Shown: positions 26,741-36,213 of the stretch, in pieces
How positions within the stretch are numbered: position 1 is the first letter of the stretch
How the letters are laid out: each line of letters opens with the position of its first letter
Source: Pseudomonas baetica
Lineage (GTDB): Bacteria > Pseudomonadota > Gammaproteobacteria > Pseudomonadales > Pseudomonadaceae
Assembly: GCF_002813455.1 (NCBI RefSeq)
Contig: NZ_PHHE01000001.1
Coordinates: forward strand, 5,983,001-6,047,000
DNA length: 64,000 bases
Direction of reading: 5' to 3'
Notes under the pieces: generated by a model
What the model was told of the DNA's origin: nothing
The model's input: only the letters and a program-made list of their open reading frames with translations
The model's database searches: none
Position numbers and translations under genes: made by a program

Positions 26741-27768
26741 CCGCCATGCGATTGCAGCGCTTAATGATCGGGGCGGTGCTGGCCGGGACGCTGACAACAT
26801 CCTCGGTCCTGCTCGCCACTGAAACAAGGAAAAACGCTATGCCCCAGGAGCGGTTGTACGATGCGTTGCTCGATGCGCTCACTGCGACGTTCGGCCGTCA
26901 CCCCGGATTCAGGGCAACCCATGCCAAGGGTCTGCTGGTGAACGGCACATTCACCGCTTCACGCATCGCCGGCTCGATCAGCCGGGCAGCCCACTTGCAA
27001 GGGCAAACGGTGCCGGTGGTGCTGCGGTTCTCCAACTTCAGTGGCGTACCGGCTACCGCTGACGGCGATCCGATGGCGAGCCCTAAGGGGGTGGCGGTGC
27101 GTTTTGCCCTGCCGAACGGCGCGTTCACCGATATCGTGGCGCACTCGTTCGACGGCTTTCCGGTGGCCACGCCAGAAGACTTTCTGAGTTTTCTGCAAGG
27201 CATTGCCGCCAATGGCGCGACACCGCCGGATCCCCAGCCACTGCAAACCTTTCTGGCGAACCATCCACGGGCTGAGCATTTCCTGGAAGCGCCCAAACCG
27301 GCACCCCGTAGCTATGTGGCACTCGAGTACTTCGGTGTTAACGCGTTGGTGTTCATCAACCGCAATGGCGATCAGCTGATTGGCCGTTACCGCATCGAAC
27401 CACTGCTCATGCTGCCATCATTGAGTGACGCCCAAGCGGCGGCGATGCCCGCTGATTACCTGCAGGAGGAAATCAGCGCGCGACTGAGCAAGGGTTCGTT
27501 GAAGATGCGCTTGGTGCTGCAATTGGCAGCGTCGGGAGACGTTGTCGAAGATGGCTCAATCCCGTGGTCACGTCAGAACGAGGAGCTTGAGCTGGGGATT
27601 TTCAGCCTTGATGCCCTGGAACCGGCCGAAACGCAGCAACTCGCCCAGCAACGTCTGGCGTTCAGCCCGGGGCGCTTGCTCGACGGCATCAACCTCAGTG
27701 CCGACCCGATGACGCTGGCGCGTGATCGTATTTATCAACGGGCGGTATTCAGGCGACAGCAACCATGA
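26737..27768 (+). CDS. Exported catalase-family (SrpA-like) heme peroxidase
   Basis: A 343-residue protein of the short catalase-related peroxidase family. Residues 1-27 are a signal peptide or anchor (LMIGAVLAGTLTTSSVLLA). The catalase core includes THAKGLLVNGTFTASR (family catalytic His region H-A-K-G), VVLRFSNFSGVPATADGDPMASPKGVAVRF (Asn region) and late proximal region SRQNEELELGIFSL. Monofunctional small catalases of this family act as organic or H2O2 peroxidases. It overlaps the aldehyde dehydrogenase stop (ATGA) and the next gene start, so it is coupled, and it may remove H2O2 generated by the flavoenzyme. Confidence 0.85.
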   Translation: MTAMRLQRLMIGAVLAGTLTTSSVLLATETRKNAMPQERLYDALLDALTATFGRHPGFRATHAKGLLVNGTFTASRIAGSISRAAHLQGQTVPVVLRFSNFSGVPATADGDPMASPKGVAVRFALPNGAFTDIVAHSFDGFPVATPEDFLSFLQGIAANGATPPDPQPLQTFLANHPRAEHFLEAPKPAPRSYVALEYFGVNALVFINRNGDQLIGRYRIEPLLMLPSLSDAQAAAMPADYLQEEISARLSKGSLKMRLVLQLAASGDVVEDGSIPWSRQNEELELGIFSLDALEPAETQQLAQQRLAFSPGRLLDGINLSADPMTLARDRIYQRAVFRRQQP

Positions 27769-27995
27769 GTAGCAATACAGGCGCTCGCTGGAAGCAGTGG
27801 GTGTTGTCATGGTTGGTCGTCTTGCCGCTGACGGTGAGCATGCCATGGGGATTGGCGACGCTGCTGGAACTGGCAGACCTGGAATGGCCGGGTTGGCTGT
27901 TCAAAGTGGTGGTGGCCGGGTTGATCTCTTTCAACATGGTCTACTGGATGCTGCCGTTGAGTGCGCGACTGCTGTCACGCTGGATGCTGCGTTAG
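27765..27995 (+). CDS. Two-helix small membrane protein
   Basis: A 76-residue protein with two transmembrane helices (about 10-33 and 45-68). It overlaps the catalase-like stop codon by ATGA and ends the operon just before a terminator hairpin. Related in layout to DUF2798 proteins such as the gene at 17513. Function unknown. Confidence 0.65.
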   Translation: MSSNTGARWKQWVLSWLVVLPLTVSMPWGLATLLELADLEWPGWLFKVVVAGLISFNMVYWMLPLSARLLSRWMLR

Positions 27996-28000
27996 GGTCT

Positions 28001-28033
28001 GTGCTCCGCCCTCCGTTCAAGAGGGCGGAGCAC
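28001..28033. terminator. Strong bidirectional hairpin
   Basis: GTGCTCCGCCCTC-7 nt-GAGGGCGGAGCAC, a 13-bp perfect stem between two convergent operons (27995 + end, 28039 - end). Confidence 0.85.
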
Positions 28034-28038
28034 TGGAC

Positions 28039-29718
28039 TCAGTCCTTAAGAATGTCGCGATCCTTGGTTTCCGGCAGGAAGAACGTGCCGAGTATCGCGG
28101 TCATCACCGCAATGACGATCGGGTACCACAGCCCGTAATAAATATCCCCGGTGGCCGCGACCATCGCGAAGGCCACGGTCGGCAGGAAGCCGCCGAACCA
28201 GCCATTGCCGATGTGATAGGGCAGCGACATCGAGGTGTAGCGGATGCGGGTCGGGAACAGCTCGACCAGCCACGCCGCAATCGGGCCGTACACCATGGTC
28301 ACGTAGATCACCAGAATGGTCAGCAGGAGCAAGACCATCGGGTAATTGGTTTTGGCCGGATCGGCTTTCTCCGGGTAGCCCGCTTCCTTCAGTGCGCCAC
28401 TCAGGTTGGCGGTAAACGCATCGTTACGCGCCTTGAAGTCAGCGGCGGGCAGGGTGCTGCCCTCGAAACTTTCGATGACTTTGTCGCCGATGCGCACTTG
28501 CGCGACGGTGCCCGGTTCGGCCTCTACGTTCTCATACGGGATCGCCCGTTTCGCCAGCAGGGTCTTGGCCACGTCGCAGGAACTGGTGAATTTGGCCTTG
28601 CCCACCGGGTCGAACTGGAACGAGCACTGATCGGAATTGGCGATCACCTTGACCGGGTTTTTCTCCTGGGCGATGAACACGTCGGGGTTACCGTACTGGG
28701 TCAACGCATGGAAGATTGGAAAGTAGGTCAGCGCCGCCAGAATGCAGCCGACCATGATGATCGGCTTGCGGCCAATACGGTCGGACAGGCTGCCGAAGAT
28801 CACGAAGAACGGCGTGCCGATCAGCAGCGAACCGGCGATCAGCAGGTTGGCGGTTTGCGGGTCGATCTTCAGTGTCTGCAATAGAAAGAACAGCGCATAG
28901 AACTGCCCGGTGTACCAGACCACCGCCTGCCCGGCGGTGCCGCCGAGCAGCGACATGATCACCACTTTGAGGTTGTCCCAACGGGCGAAGGACTCGGTCA
29001 GCGGCGCCTTGGAGGCCTTGCCTTCAGCCTTCATCTTCTGGAACACCGGCGACTCGCTCAGTTGCAGGCGGATGTACACCGAAACGATCAGCAGCAGGAT
29101 CGACAGCAGGAACGGAATTCGCCAGCCCCATGCTTCAAACGCTTCGGTGCCCAGCGCGGTGCGGCAGGCCAGAATCACCAGCAGCGAGAGGAACAGGCCG
29201 AGGGTGGCGGTGGTTTGAATCCATGAAGTGAAGAAACCACGTCTGCCCGGCGGCGCGTGTTCGGCCACGTAAGTCGCTGCACCGCCGTACTCACCGCCCA
29301 GCGCCAGACCTTGCAGTAGCCGCAGAGTGATCAGAATCACAGGCGCGGCGACACCGATAGTCGCGTAGCCGGGCAGCAGACCGACGATGGCCGTGGACAC
29401 ACCCATGATCACAATGGTGATCAGGAACGTGTGTTTGCGTCCGATCATGTCGCCGAGCCGGCCAAACACGATGGCGCCGAACGGCCGTACCGCGAATCCA
29501 GCAGCGAAGGCGAGCAGGGCAAAGATGAACGCGGTGGTCTCGTTGACGCCGGCGAAAAAGTGTTTGGCGATGATCGCCGCCAGTGAGCCATAGAGGTAAA
29601 AGTCGTACCACTCGAATACCGTACCGAGGGACGAAGCGAAGATGACCTTGCGCTCCTCCTTGGTGATGCCGCCGCTACGGGGTGGACTGCCTGAGGATGT
29701 CGTGTCGATTGTGGCCAT
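28039..29718 (-). CDS. MHS-family MFS transporter
   Basis: A 559-residue metabolite:H+ symporter of the major facilitator superfamily. Start ATG 29718 (MATIDTTSSG) has CGGAG 8 bases upstream; the frame extends far upstream but without coding character. About 12 transmembrane helices, with MHS motifs FEWYDFYLYGSLAAIIAKHFF, RPFGAIVFGRLGDMIGRKHT and QGLALGGEYGGAATYVAEHAP. Oddity: between the eighth and later helices there is a hydrophilic insert of about 100 residues (about 350-455, with SDQCSFQFDPVGKAK and DVAKTLLAKRAIP), which makes it longer than ordinary MHS proteins (about 430). This insert is typical of one MHS subfamily. Substrate unknown; likely an organic acid or betaine. Confidence 0.88.
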   Translation of the reverse strand: MATIDTTSSGSPPRSGGITKEERKVIFASSLGTVFEWYDFYLYGSLAAIIAKHFFAGVNETTAFIFALLAFAAGFAVRPFGAIVFGRLGDMIGRKHTFLITIVIMGVSTAIVGLLPGYATIGVAAPVILITLRLLQGLALGGEYGGAATYVAEHAPPGRRGFFTSWIQTTATLGLFLSLLVILACRTALGTEAFEAWGWRIPFLLSILLLIVSVYIRLQLSESPVFQKMKAEGKASKAPLTESFARWDNLKVVIMSLLGGTAGQAVVWYTGQFYALFFLLQTLKIDPQTANLLIAGSLLIGTPFFVIFGSLSDRIGRKPIIMVGCILAALTYFPIFHALTQYGNPDVFIAQEKNPVKVIANSDQCSFQFDPVGKAKFTSSCDVAKTLLAKRAIPYENVEAEPGTVAQVRIGDKVIESFEGSTLPAADFKARNDAFTANLSGALKEAGYPEKADPAKTNYPMVLLLLTILVIYVTMVYGPIAAWLVELFPTRIRYTSMSLPYHIGNGWFGGFLPTVAFAMVAATGDIYYGLWYPIVIAVMTAILGTFFLPETKDRDILKD

Positions 29719-29911
29719 GGGTGTACTCCGTCGTGCTTGTTTTTTTGTAGGCCGGAGTCCCCCCAATACCGCTTTATTGCACCCTGGCCTTGTGGCGTAT
29801 GCCGCAATTGCTGTCGCGTGAAACCTGCACAGTCTGACCGCCTCGCCGGTGTGCGAGGTTTCCTGAAGCATAATCAGCTTCTGGCAGATATCCACTCGCC
29901 AGCACTGGCAC

Positions 29912-30679
29912 CTACGCCTTGACCCAGCGCTGGCGGCTCCACGCACTCAACCAGTCCACCGCAAACACCAGCACCAGCATCGCCAGAATCACCGTACTGG
30001 CCTGCGCCTCCTGAAACAGGCTCAGGCTCACATACAACATCTGGCCCAAACCGCCCGCGCCGACGAAACCCAGCACGCTGGCCATGCGAATGTTGTTTTC
30101 CCAACGATAGAGGATGTAGGCGAGCAGTTGCGGGGCGAGGTTGGGCAGGGTGCCGTAGCAGAAGGCGAGGACAGGGTTGCCACCCTGCAAGCGGATCGCT
30201 TCGGCCGGTTGCGGCGGGGTGTTTTCCAGCGCTTCGGCAAACAGGCGGCCGAGTACGCCGGTGGTGTGCAGGGCGAGGGCGAGGGTGCCGGCGTTCGGGC
30301 CGAGCCCGGCGGCGAGCACCATCAGCGCGGCCCAGACCAGTTCCGGAATTGCCCGCAGGCCATTGAGCAGCAGGCGCGAAGCACTGCGCAGCGGCCAGCC
30401 GAATCGCCCGGCGGCGGGCAGGGCAAGGACGATGCCGAAGACTGCCGCCAGCAGGGTGCCGAGGGCCGACATGGCCAGGGTTTCCAGCGAGCCATGGAGG
30501 ATCGCTTTCAAGTAATCGGCGCTCAGATCCGGGCTGAGAAAGCGCTGCACGTACGCGCCCATCTGTTTCAGGCTGGTGGCAGTGCCCAGTTCGCCGAGGT
30601 CGAGCCCTAAGTAAATGAACGAAGCGACGACGGCCACGCCGATGCCAGCAATCAGCAACAGATTGATCAGGCGGTTCAT
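29912..30679 (-). CDS. ABC transporter permease, PhnE type (second permease)
   Basis: A 255-residue inner-membrane permease with about six helices. The binding-protein-dependent permease loop reads EALENTPPQPAEAIRLQGGNPV followed by LPNLAPQLLAY, and YR(W)[22 protein letters not shown] is the PhnE-type C-terminal helix segment. Start ATG 30679 overlaps the first permease stop by four bases. Last gene of the importer operon phnD-phnC-phnE-phnE order. Confidence 0.9.
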   Translation of the reverse strand: MNRLINLLLIAGIGVAVVASFIYLGLDLGELGTATSLKQMGAYVQRFLSPDLSADYLKAILHGSLETLAMSALGTLLAAVFGIVLALPAAGRFGWPLRSASRLLLNGLRAIPELVWAALMVLAAGLGPNAGTLALALHTTGVLGRLFAEALENTPPQPAEAIRLQGGNPVLAFCYGTLPNLAPQLLAYILYRWENNIRMASVLGFVGAGGLGQMLYVSLSLFQEAQASTVILAMLVLVFAVDWLSAWSRQRWVKA

Positions 30680-31500
30680 GTCAGCCTCCAGCGCAGCAAG
30701 CGGCTGAGTTGATCGGCTACCAGCACCAGCAGCAGGAAGGTCAGCAGAATGCTGGCGACTTCACCGCCCGCGAACATGCGGATCGACAGGTCGATCTGCT
30801 GGCCCAGGCCACCGGCACCAACAAACCCCATCACTACCGAAGCGCGGATCGCGCACTCCCAGCGATAGACCGTGTACGAGAGCAGTTCTGCACCGACATT
30901 GGGCAAAATTCCGTAGGCAAAAGCTGCCAGACGTCCACTGCCCGATTGCAACAGGGCATGCGCCGGGCGTTGGTTGGTGGATTCGAAAATCTCTGCGTAG
31001 ACCTTGCCGAGCATGCCGCTGTAAGTGATCGCAATCGCCAGCACGCCCGCCGCCGGGCCGAGGCCGACTGCACGCACAAACAGCAACGCCCAGACAATCT
31101 CCGGCACGCTGCGCAGGAAGATCAGTAATCCGCGAATCGGCCAGCGCAACAAACGCCCGAGCCGATTCGGCACGCCACCCCGGGAAGCCGCAGACAGCGA
31201 CAAGGCGCGACTGGCCAGGAGGCCGGCGGGCACCGCCAACAGCAATGCCAACGCCATGCCGGCGGTGGCTATCGCCAGGGTTTGCAGCGTGGCTTTGAGC
31301 AACAACTGCAAAAAGTCCTCATCGTGCGCAGGCGGCCAGAACTGCGCGACAAACCGGCCCATTTCATTCTGGGTGTCGGGCAGCAGCACGCCCAGATTTA
31401 GCTCGCTGAGTTGGACCCCCGGCCATAGCAACGCAATCGCCAATACCGTCAGCAGCAGACGTGGCCAGGCAGCGGGATCCCGTGAATCGGCCTTCAGCAT
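30676..31500 (-). CDS. ABC transporter permease, PhnE type (first permease)
   Basis: A 274-residue inner-membrane permease paralogous to its downstream neighbour: [19 protein letters not shown] coupling loop, then [36 protein letters not shown]. The two permeases together would form a heterodimer. Seven-base overlap with the ATPase gene indicates tight coupling. Confidence 0.9.
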   Translation of the reverse strand: MLKADSRDPAAWPRLLLTVLAIALLWPGVQLSELNLGVLLPDTQNEMGRFVAQFWPPAHDEDFLQLLLKATLQTLAIATAGMALALLLAVPAGLLASRALSLSAASRGGVPNRLGRLLRWPIRGLLIFLRSVPEIVWALLFVRAVGLGPAAGVLAIAITYSGMLGKVYAEIFESTNQRPAHALLQSGSGRLAAFAYGILPNVGAELLSYTVYRWECAIRASVVMGFVGAGGLGQQIDLSIRMFAGGEVASILLTFLLLVLVADQLSRLLRWRLT

Positions 31501-32291
31501 CGTGGAATCTGCACAGTTAAAGGCGTAACCGCCACTGTCGGTGACTGCAGTTGTTCGTTGGCGTACAGCGCGTCGAGCATCTTGCGGCTGACTTGATCGG
31601 CAGGGCTGTCGAACAGAATCTGCCCGTCACGCAAGCCGATGATGCGCGGGAAGTGCGACAGCGCGAGGTCCACCGCATGCAGGCTCGCCACCAGCGTGAC
31701 GCTGTGCTCGCGGGCATGGCGTGACAGTACCGACAGCGTGTGCCCGGCCATGACCGGGTCCATCGCCGATACCGGCTCGTCAGCCAGCAGAATCTCCGGT
31801 GCCTGATACAGCACGCGGGCAATGCCGACGCGCTGCAATTGGCCGCCCGACAGTTGCTGGCAATGGGCGAACAATTTGTCGGCCAGATCCAGGCGTGCCA
31901 ATGCTGCCCGAGCGCCGGGTACATCCAGTGGGTGCAGCAAATTAATCAGGCTTTTCAGCAGGCTCCATTGCCCGAGTTTGCCGGCCAGCACCGCCGTCAC
32001 CACGCGCTGCCGCAATGGCAGCGGCGGCGCCTGATGCACCAGACCGATCCGGGCACGCAGCCGTTGTCGTTGTCGCGAAGACAAATGCCAGGCGCGCTCG
32101 CCGAGCACTTCGATCTCGCCGCTGCTGGGCCGCAGTGCGGTGGCCAGCAGGTTGAGCAAACTCGATTTACCGGCCCCGGACGGGCCGATGATCGCGACTT
32201 GTTCGCCGACGCCAATCTGCAAGTCGACGCCGCGCAGGGCATCGACTCCATTGGCGTGGCGCAGGCTGCCTTGAGTGAGGCGTAGCGTCAT
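31494..32291 (-). CDS. ABC transporter ATPase, PhnC type
   Basis: A 265-residue ATP-binding subunit: Walker [13 protein letters not shown] (about residue 35), Q-loop in [11 protein letters not shown], signature [16 protein letters not shown], Walker [13 protein letters not shown], and H-loop [10 protein letters not shown]. It powers import through the two PhnE-type permeases. Overlaps the substrate-binding protein gene by four bases. Confidence 0.92.
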   Translation of the reverse strand: MTLRLTQGSLRHANGVDALRGVDLQIGVGEQVAIIGPSGAGKSSLLNLLATALRPSSGEIEVLGERAWHLSSRQRQRLRARIGLVHQAPPLPLRQRVVTAVLAGKLGQWSLLKSLINLLHPLDVPGARAALARLDLADKLFAHCQQLSGGQLQRVGIARVLYQAPEILLADEPVSAMDPVMAGHTLSVLSRHAREHSVTLVASLHAVDLALSHFPRIIGLRDGQILFDSPADQVSRKMLDALYANEQLQSPTVAVTPLTVQIPRC

Positions 32292-33151
32292 TTCAGCAGT
32301 TCGGCAGCGCGGGCGGCTTCCTCGATGCCCTTGTAGTTCTCAGGCTTGGTGTCGATGAATTTGCTGGCGGCTTGCAGATCAAGGATCTTCTTCTGCTCAG
32401 GGTTGGCCGGGTCGAGATCAAGGAAGGCTTTCTTGATCTTCGCCGCCAGGGCTGGATCGAGCGTGCCGCGCACGGTCCAGTTGTAATCGAAGTAGGTCGG
32501 GGTGGTGGCGAAGACTTTGACCTTGTTGGTGTCGACCTTGCCGGCATCCACCAGTTTCTGCCAGACACTGGCGTTCAGAACCCCTGCATCGACCTTGCCG
32601 GCCTGCACCCAGGCAACGGTGGCATCGTGGGCGCCGGAATAGGCCACGCGGCTGAAATACGCTTCAGGCTTGATGCCGTCATTTTTCAGCATGAAGTAAC
32701 GCGGCATCAGACTGCCGGAGGTAGACGATACCGAACCGAAGGCAAAAGTCTTGCCTTTGAGGTCGGCGAGGCTTTTGACGTTCGGGTCGGCGGTGATGAA
32801 TTTGCTGGTGAACTGTGCATCCTGCTCACGCTGCACCAGCGGGATCACCGGGGTAGTGGCGTCGGTCTTCAGGCGCGCCTGTACGAAGGTGAAACCGCCC
32901 AGCCAGGCCATGTCGAGACGGTCGGTGGCCAGCGCTTCAACCACCGCCGGGTAATCGGCCACCGGGACGAACTGCACCTTCATGCCCAATTGCTGCTCCA
33001 GATAAGCACCCAATGGCTCGAACTTGCGCAGCAGTTCGGTCGGGGCTTCATCGGGAATGGCGCTGACCCGCAACACATCAGCGGCTTGCGCTGCCAGCGC
33101 GGAAAGGGACAGGGCCAGGCCGGCCGTCAGTGCCAGGGTTCGTTTGAGCAT
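32288..33151 (-). CDS. Substrate-binding protein of the PhnD/selenate-type ABC importer
   Basis: A 287-residue periplasmic binding protein, first gene of the operon. Start ATG 33151 gives the signal peptide [20 protein letters not shown]; upstream in-frame codons are rejected. PhnD-like features: [44 protein letters not shown], and [21 protein letters not shown]. The protein resembles the PhnD-like group annotated as putative selenate transporters, so phosphonate, phosphite or selenate are all possible ligands. No C-P lyase, phosphonatase or selenophosphate gene lies in the window to decide. Confidence 0.85.
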   Translation of the reverse strand: MLKRTLALTAGLALSLSALAAQAADVLRVSAIPDEAPTELLRKFEPLGAYLEQQLGMKVQFVPVADYPAVVEALATDRLDMAWLGGFTFVQARLKTDATTPVIPLVQREQDAQFTSKFITADPNVKSLADLKGKTFAFGSVSSTSGSLMPRYFMLKNDGIKPEAYFSRVAYSGAHDATVAWVQAGKVDAGVLNASVWQKLVDAGKVDTNKVKVFATTPTYFDYNWTVRGTLDPALAAKIKKAFLDLDPANPEQKKILDLQAASKFIDTKPENYKGIEEAARAAELLK

Positions 33152-33298
33152 GGAATTCTCCGTTTCGTGAGCGTCAAAGTCGAAGCGCCGCCGTTGTGCA
33201 GTCGAGGCTGGGCGCAAAGTCAGGTTAGACGAAACGGCGAGGTTATACGCATTTGAGGGTTTAAAGGCCAGCACACGATATTTGCGTTAGGTTTCACC

Positions 33299-33377
33299 TG
33301 TAGGAGCTGCCGCAGGCTGCGATCTTTTGATCTTGTTTTTAAAAGTCAAAAGATCGCAGCCTTCGGCAACTCCTACA
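33299..33377. repeat. REP doublet (REPIN), copy 2
   Basis: Same family as copy 1 (arms starting TGTAGGAGCTGCCGCAGGCT); right arm has drifted (CCTTCGGCAACTCCTACA). Confidence 0.9.
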
Positions 33378-33384
33378 GGGGTGA

Positions 33385-33786
33385 TCAATGGTTTTCTGGC
33401 AGTTTGGCGATGACCTTGATCTCGAAGTCGAAACCATACAGCCAGGTCACGCCTATGGCCGTCGCGGTCGGGTGGGGAGCGTTGCCCCAGAATTCGGAGA
33501 CGACGATATTCCAGATCGTTTCGAACTTCGATTGCGGGTCGACGATAAACACGGTGACATCCACTACATCCTCAAAACTGCTCCCGGCAGCCTTCAGGAT
33601 CGCATTGAGGTTGTCGAAGGCTCGCCGCACTTGGGTTTCCAGATCCGGTTCGGGCGATCCGTCGTCGGTGCTGCCAACTTGTCCCGAGACAAACAGAAAG
33701 CCGTTAGAGCGTACGGCCGGGGAGTAATGATGGCGTTCGTAAAGTGCCCGGCGCCCAGGTGGAAAAACAACATCGCGCTGCGTCAT
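33385..33786 (-). CDS. RidA/YjgF family protein
   Basis: A 133-residue RidA-family protein. Core RidA proteins hydrolyse reactive enamines/imines; others have different roles. Motifs: SNGFLFVSGQVGSTDDG, VRRAFDNLNAILKAAGSSFEDVVDVTVFIVD and PHPTATAIGVTWLY. The catalytic Arg of true RidA (the S-R-A/G motif late in the protein) is not obvious in the PTATAIGV segment, so deaminase activity is uncertain. Divergent from the LysR gene at 33901, with an operator-like repeat between them. Confidence 0.85.
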   Translation of the reverse strand: MTQRDVVFPPGRRALYERHHYSPAVRSNGFLFVSGQVGSTDDGSPEPDLETQVRRAFDNLNAILKAAGSSFEDVVDVTVFIVDPQSKFETIWNIVVSEFWGNAPHPTATAIGVTWLYGFDFEIKVIAKLPENH

Positions 33787-33866
33787 GGGGTGTCTCCATC
33801 AGTGAGTTGATGAAGTGACTGTAGGGCCTTGCATCGAAGCGATAAACGCGCAACCTTGGCGCTCAC

Positions 33867-33885
33867 TGTTTGCGAAATACAAACA
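33867..33885. promoter_or_regulatory. Candidate LysR operator between ridA-like and LysR genes
   Basis: TGTTTG-N7-CAAACA, a 6-bp perfect inverted repeat, 16 bases before the LysR GTG and about 80 bases from the divergent RidA-like gene start. Confidence 0.55.
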
Positions 33886-33900
33886 ATCAGAGGGCGCGAA

Positions 33901-34857
33901 GTGGACCGTTTCGATGCAATGCAGGCGTTTGCCCGGGTAGTCGAGGCCGGCAGTTTTACCAAAGCCGCCGAGACCCTGCACATGAGCAAGACCACCGTGA
34001 CCCAACTGGTCCAGCAACTGGAGGCACGGTTGCGGGTCAGATTGCTCAATCGCACAACGCGCAAGGTCAATGTCACGGCCGATGGCGCGGCGTATTACGA
34101 GCGAGTGATCAAGCTGCTGGCCGACATGGAAGACGCTGAAACCAGCTTGCCTGGCGCGGCAGCGATCCCCAGGGGGCGCCTGCGCGTCGATGTGCCGAGC
34201 CCGTTTGCGCGACTGATTCTGATGCCGGCATTGCCCGAATTTCACGCGCGTTACCCGGACATTCAGATCGATATGGGCGTCAGCGATCGCATCGTCGACA
34301 TCATTGATGAGAACGTCGATTGCGTGGTGCGTGGCGGTGAGCTGCTCGATCAGTCGCTGATGGCGCGCAAGGTCGCGGACTTGCAACCGGGCGTGTTTGC
34401 CGCGCCCGCCTATCTGGCCCGCGCCGGCACGCCGGTGCATCCGCAAGCGCTGGAAGACTCGCATCATCGGGTGGTCGGCTTCTTGTGGGCACGCACCGGC
34501 AAGCCCGTGCCTTACGCCTTGCATAACAACAGCGAACATCTGCAAATCAAGGGCCGCCATGTGCTGGCGGTCGATGACGGCAATGCCTACCTTGCGGCGG
34601 GTCTGGCCGGTATGGGTGTGCTTTGGCTACCCCGTTACATGTCCGATGCGCACGTAGCCAGGGGCGAGCTGATGCCGTTGTTCGAGGATTGGCAGCTTGA
34701 GCCGATGCCGCTCTATGTGGCTTACCCGCCGAACCGGCATGTCAGCCTGAAGTTGCGAGTGTTTATCGATTGGATTGTCGAGTTGATGACGGCCCGCGCG
34801 ATTGGTGGAGTTATTGCTAGCACGGATGCAAAGCCGTCAAATAACCAACACCCCTGA
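33901..34857 (+). CDS. LysR-family transcriptional regulator
   Basis: A 318-residue LysR protein starting at GTG 33901 (VDRFDAMQAFARVVEAGSFTKAAETLHMSKTTVTQLVQQ as HTH). Inducer domain about 90-300. Upstream in-frame ATG 33829 adds an unlikely lead. Divergent from the RidA-family gene, which is the probable target. Confidence 0.9.
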   Translation: MDRFDAMQAFARVVEAGSFTKAAETLHMSKTTVTQLVQQLEARLRVRLLNRTTRKVNVTADGAAYYERVIKLLADMEDAETSLPGAAAIPRGRLRVDVPSPFARLILMPALPEFHARYPDIQIDMGVSDRIVDIIDENVDCVVRGGELLDQSLMARKVADLQPGVFAAPAYLARAGTPVHPQALEDSHHRVVGFLWARTGKPVPYALHNNSEHLQIKGRHVLAVDDGNAYLAAGLAGMGVLWLPRYMSDAHVARGELMPLFEDWQLEPMPLYVAYPPNRHVSLKLRVFIDWIVELMTARAIGGVIASTDAKPSNNQHP

Positions 34858-34917
34858 CAACCCGAAGGCCTGCGGCGTTGATCAGAAGAGCGTAGCGCTC
34901 AAGGAGCTTCTCTCGTC

Positions 34918-36078
34918 ATGAATATGTACATCGATATCGTTGGCACCTGCAATTTGAGTTGCCCATCCTGCCCGATGGGTAACTCGGAGAATCTGAATTT
35001 CAAATAGTCCATGCAGATCGACATGTTCAGGCAGATCGTCGAGAAAGCCAAAGGCGAAGGCGTGCGCGAGATTTATCTCTACAACTGGACTGAGCCACTG
35101 GTGCATCCAAAGATTGGCGAGTTCATCGAGATTATCAATGCGGCCGGCATGAAGAGCGGCATCAGCACTAACCTCAATCTCGCCAAGAACATGGAAAAGG
35201 CCTTGATGGCCCAGCCAGGTTACTTCCGTGTTTCGCTGTCAGGGTTTTATCAGGAAACCTACGCGAAGGGGCATGCCGGTGGTGACATTGAAGTTGTCAA
35301 ACAGAACATGATCAAACTGTCTGAAATTAAGCAGCAGTTTAATTTGCAGACAGAGGTCGACGTTTACTATCACCGCTACCTCGACAACATGGAAGAAGAA
35401 GGCTTGATGCGCGAGTTCAGCGAGCGCCTCGGCTTCAAGTTCAGCACCGGTTACTCGGTGATGATGCCGCTGGAAAAGACCCAGGCCATTGTCGCGCACG
35501 ACCCATCGGTGACGGACACTGACCACGAAACCTTGAAAAGGCTCGCGTTACCGCCTTACGCGGACCTGATCAACATGGTCCAGCACTTCCCCCGAGAGGC
35601 GTGCACGCTCAAAGACAACTGGCTGGTGATTGACTGCAACGGCAATACGGTTCTGGGCTGCGCAGTGTTCAATCAATCCGAATATCAGGTTGGCAAATAC
35701 CTCGATATGCCGCTCGATGAACTGACCCGGCGCAAATCCACACAGGAAAACTGCGCCGACATGTGCGACCGTTGCGCCAGCAAGGGCCTGCATGTCTACG
35801 CGATGTACCCCAACCAAGGGGTGCTGGAAAAGCATGCGGTCAATCGCATCATTGATTTCCAGCGACGCATCATTCTTGATCAGCCCATCGAGAGCGAGCG
35901 ACTTGGCCGGGCCGGCGAAGTCAGTGCGGAAAACTTCGATGAAGAGCAGTATTTTCAATTGAACGAAGACGTCCGCGCTGCCTTTTCCACCGGCGCCTTC
36001 GCCAGTGCCTATCATCACTATGTGCTGTTCGGCCGTCTGGAAGGGCGATTGGGCGCTGGTGTGTTTTCAGAGGTTTGA
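34918..36078 (+). pseudogene. Radical SAM/SPASM-type protein with in-frame TAG at codon 30
   Basis: The frame from ATG 34918 carries the [4Fe-4S] motif CNLSCPSC (codons 11-18) but is broken by TAG at 35005-35007, four bases before an in-frame ATG (35011) that begins a 355-residue remainder. Conserved radical SAM context includes EPLVHPKIGEFIEIINAAG and SGISTNLNLAK; SPASM-like cysteines occur at CTLKDNWLVIDCNGNTVLGC and CADMCDRC. The C-terminal 45 residues (FDEEQYFQLNEDVRAAFSTG... YHHYVLFGRLEGR) are the HYxxxGxxEGR domain often attached to polysaccharide-modifying enzymes and glycosyltransferases. Without the cluster, the remainder would be inactive. An AAGGAG lies 11 bases before the ATG. Other genes in the window end with TAG normally, so this is most simply a recent nonsense mutation (or read error). 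Confidence 0.75.
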
Positions 36079-36213
36079 ACGATCTCGGCATGACTGCAGA
36101 GGGTTCGATAGCCAAGTGTCAGAACATTTGGCCATCGGATCATTTTCAATGTCAGCGGCGCGATTGACTCTGGCGCAGAACAGGCCAACTATCGGCGGAT
36201 AACAACATGACCG

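Noticed and set aside
34918..36078. Pyrrolysine or other amber recoding in the radical SAM gene
   Set aside because: TAG is used as an ordinary stop elsewhere in the window and no supporting tRNA or downstream insertion element is visible.
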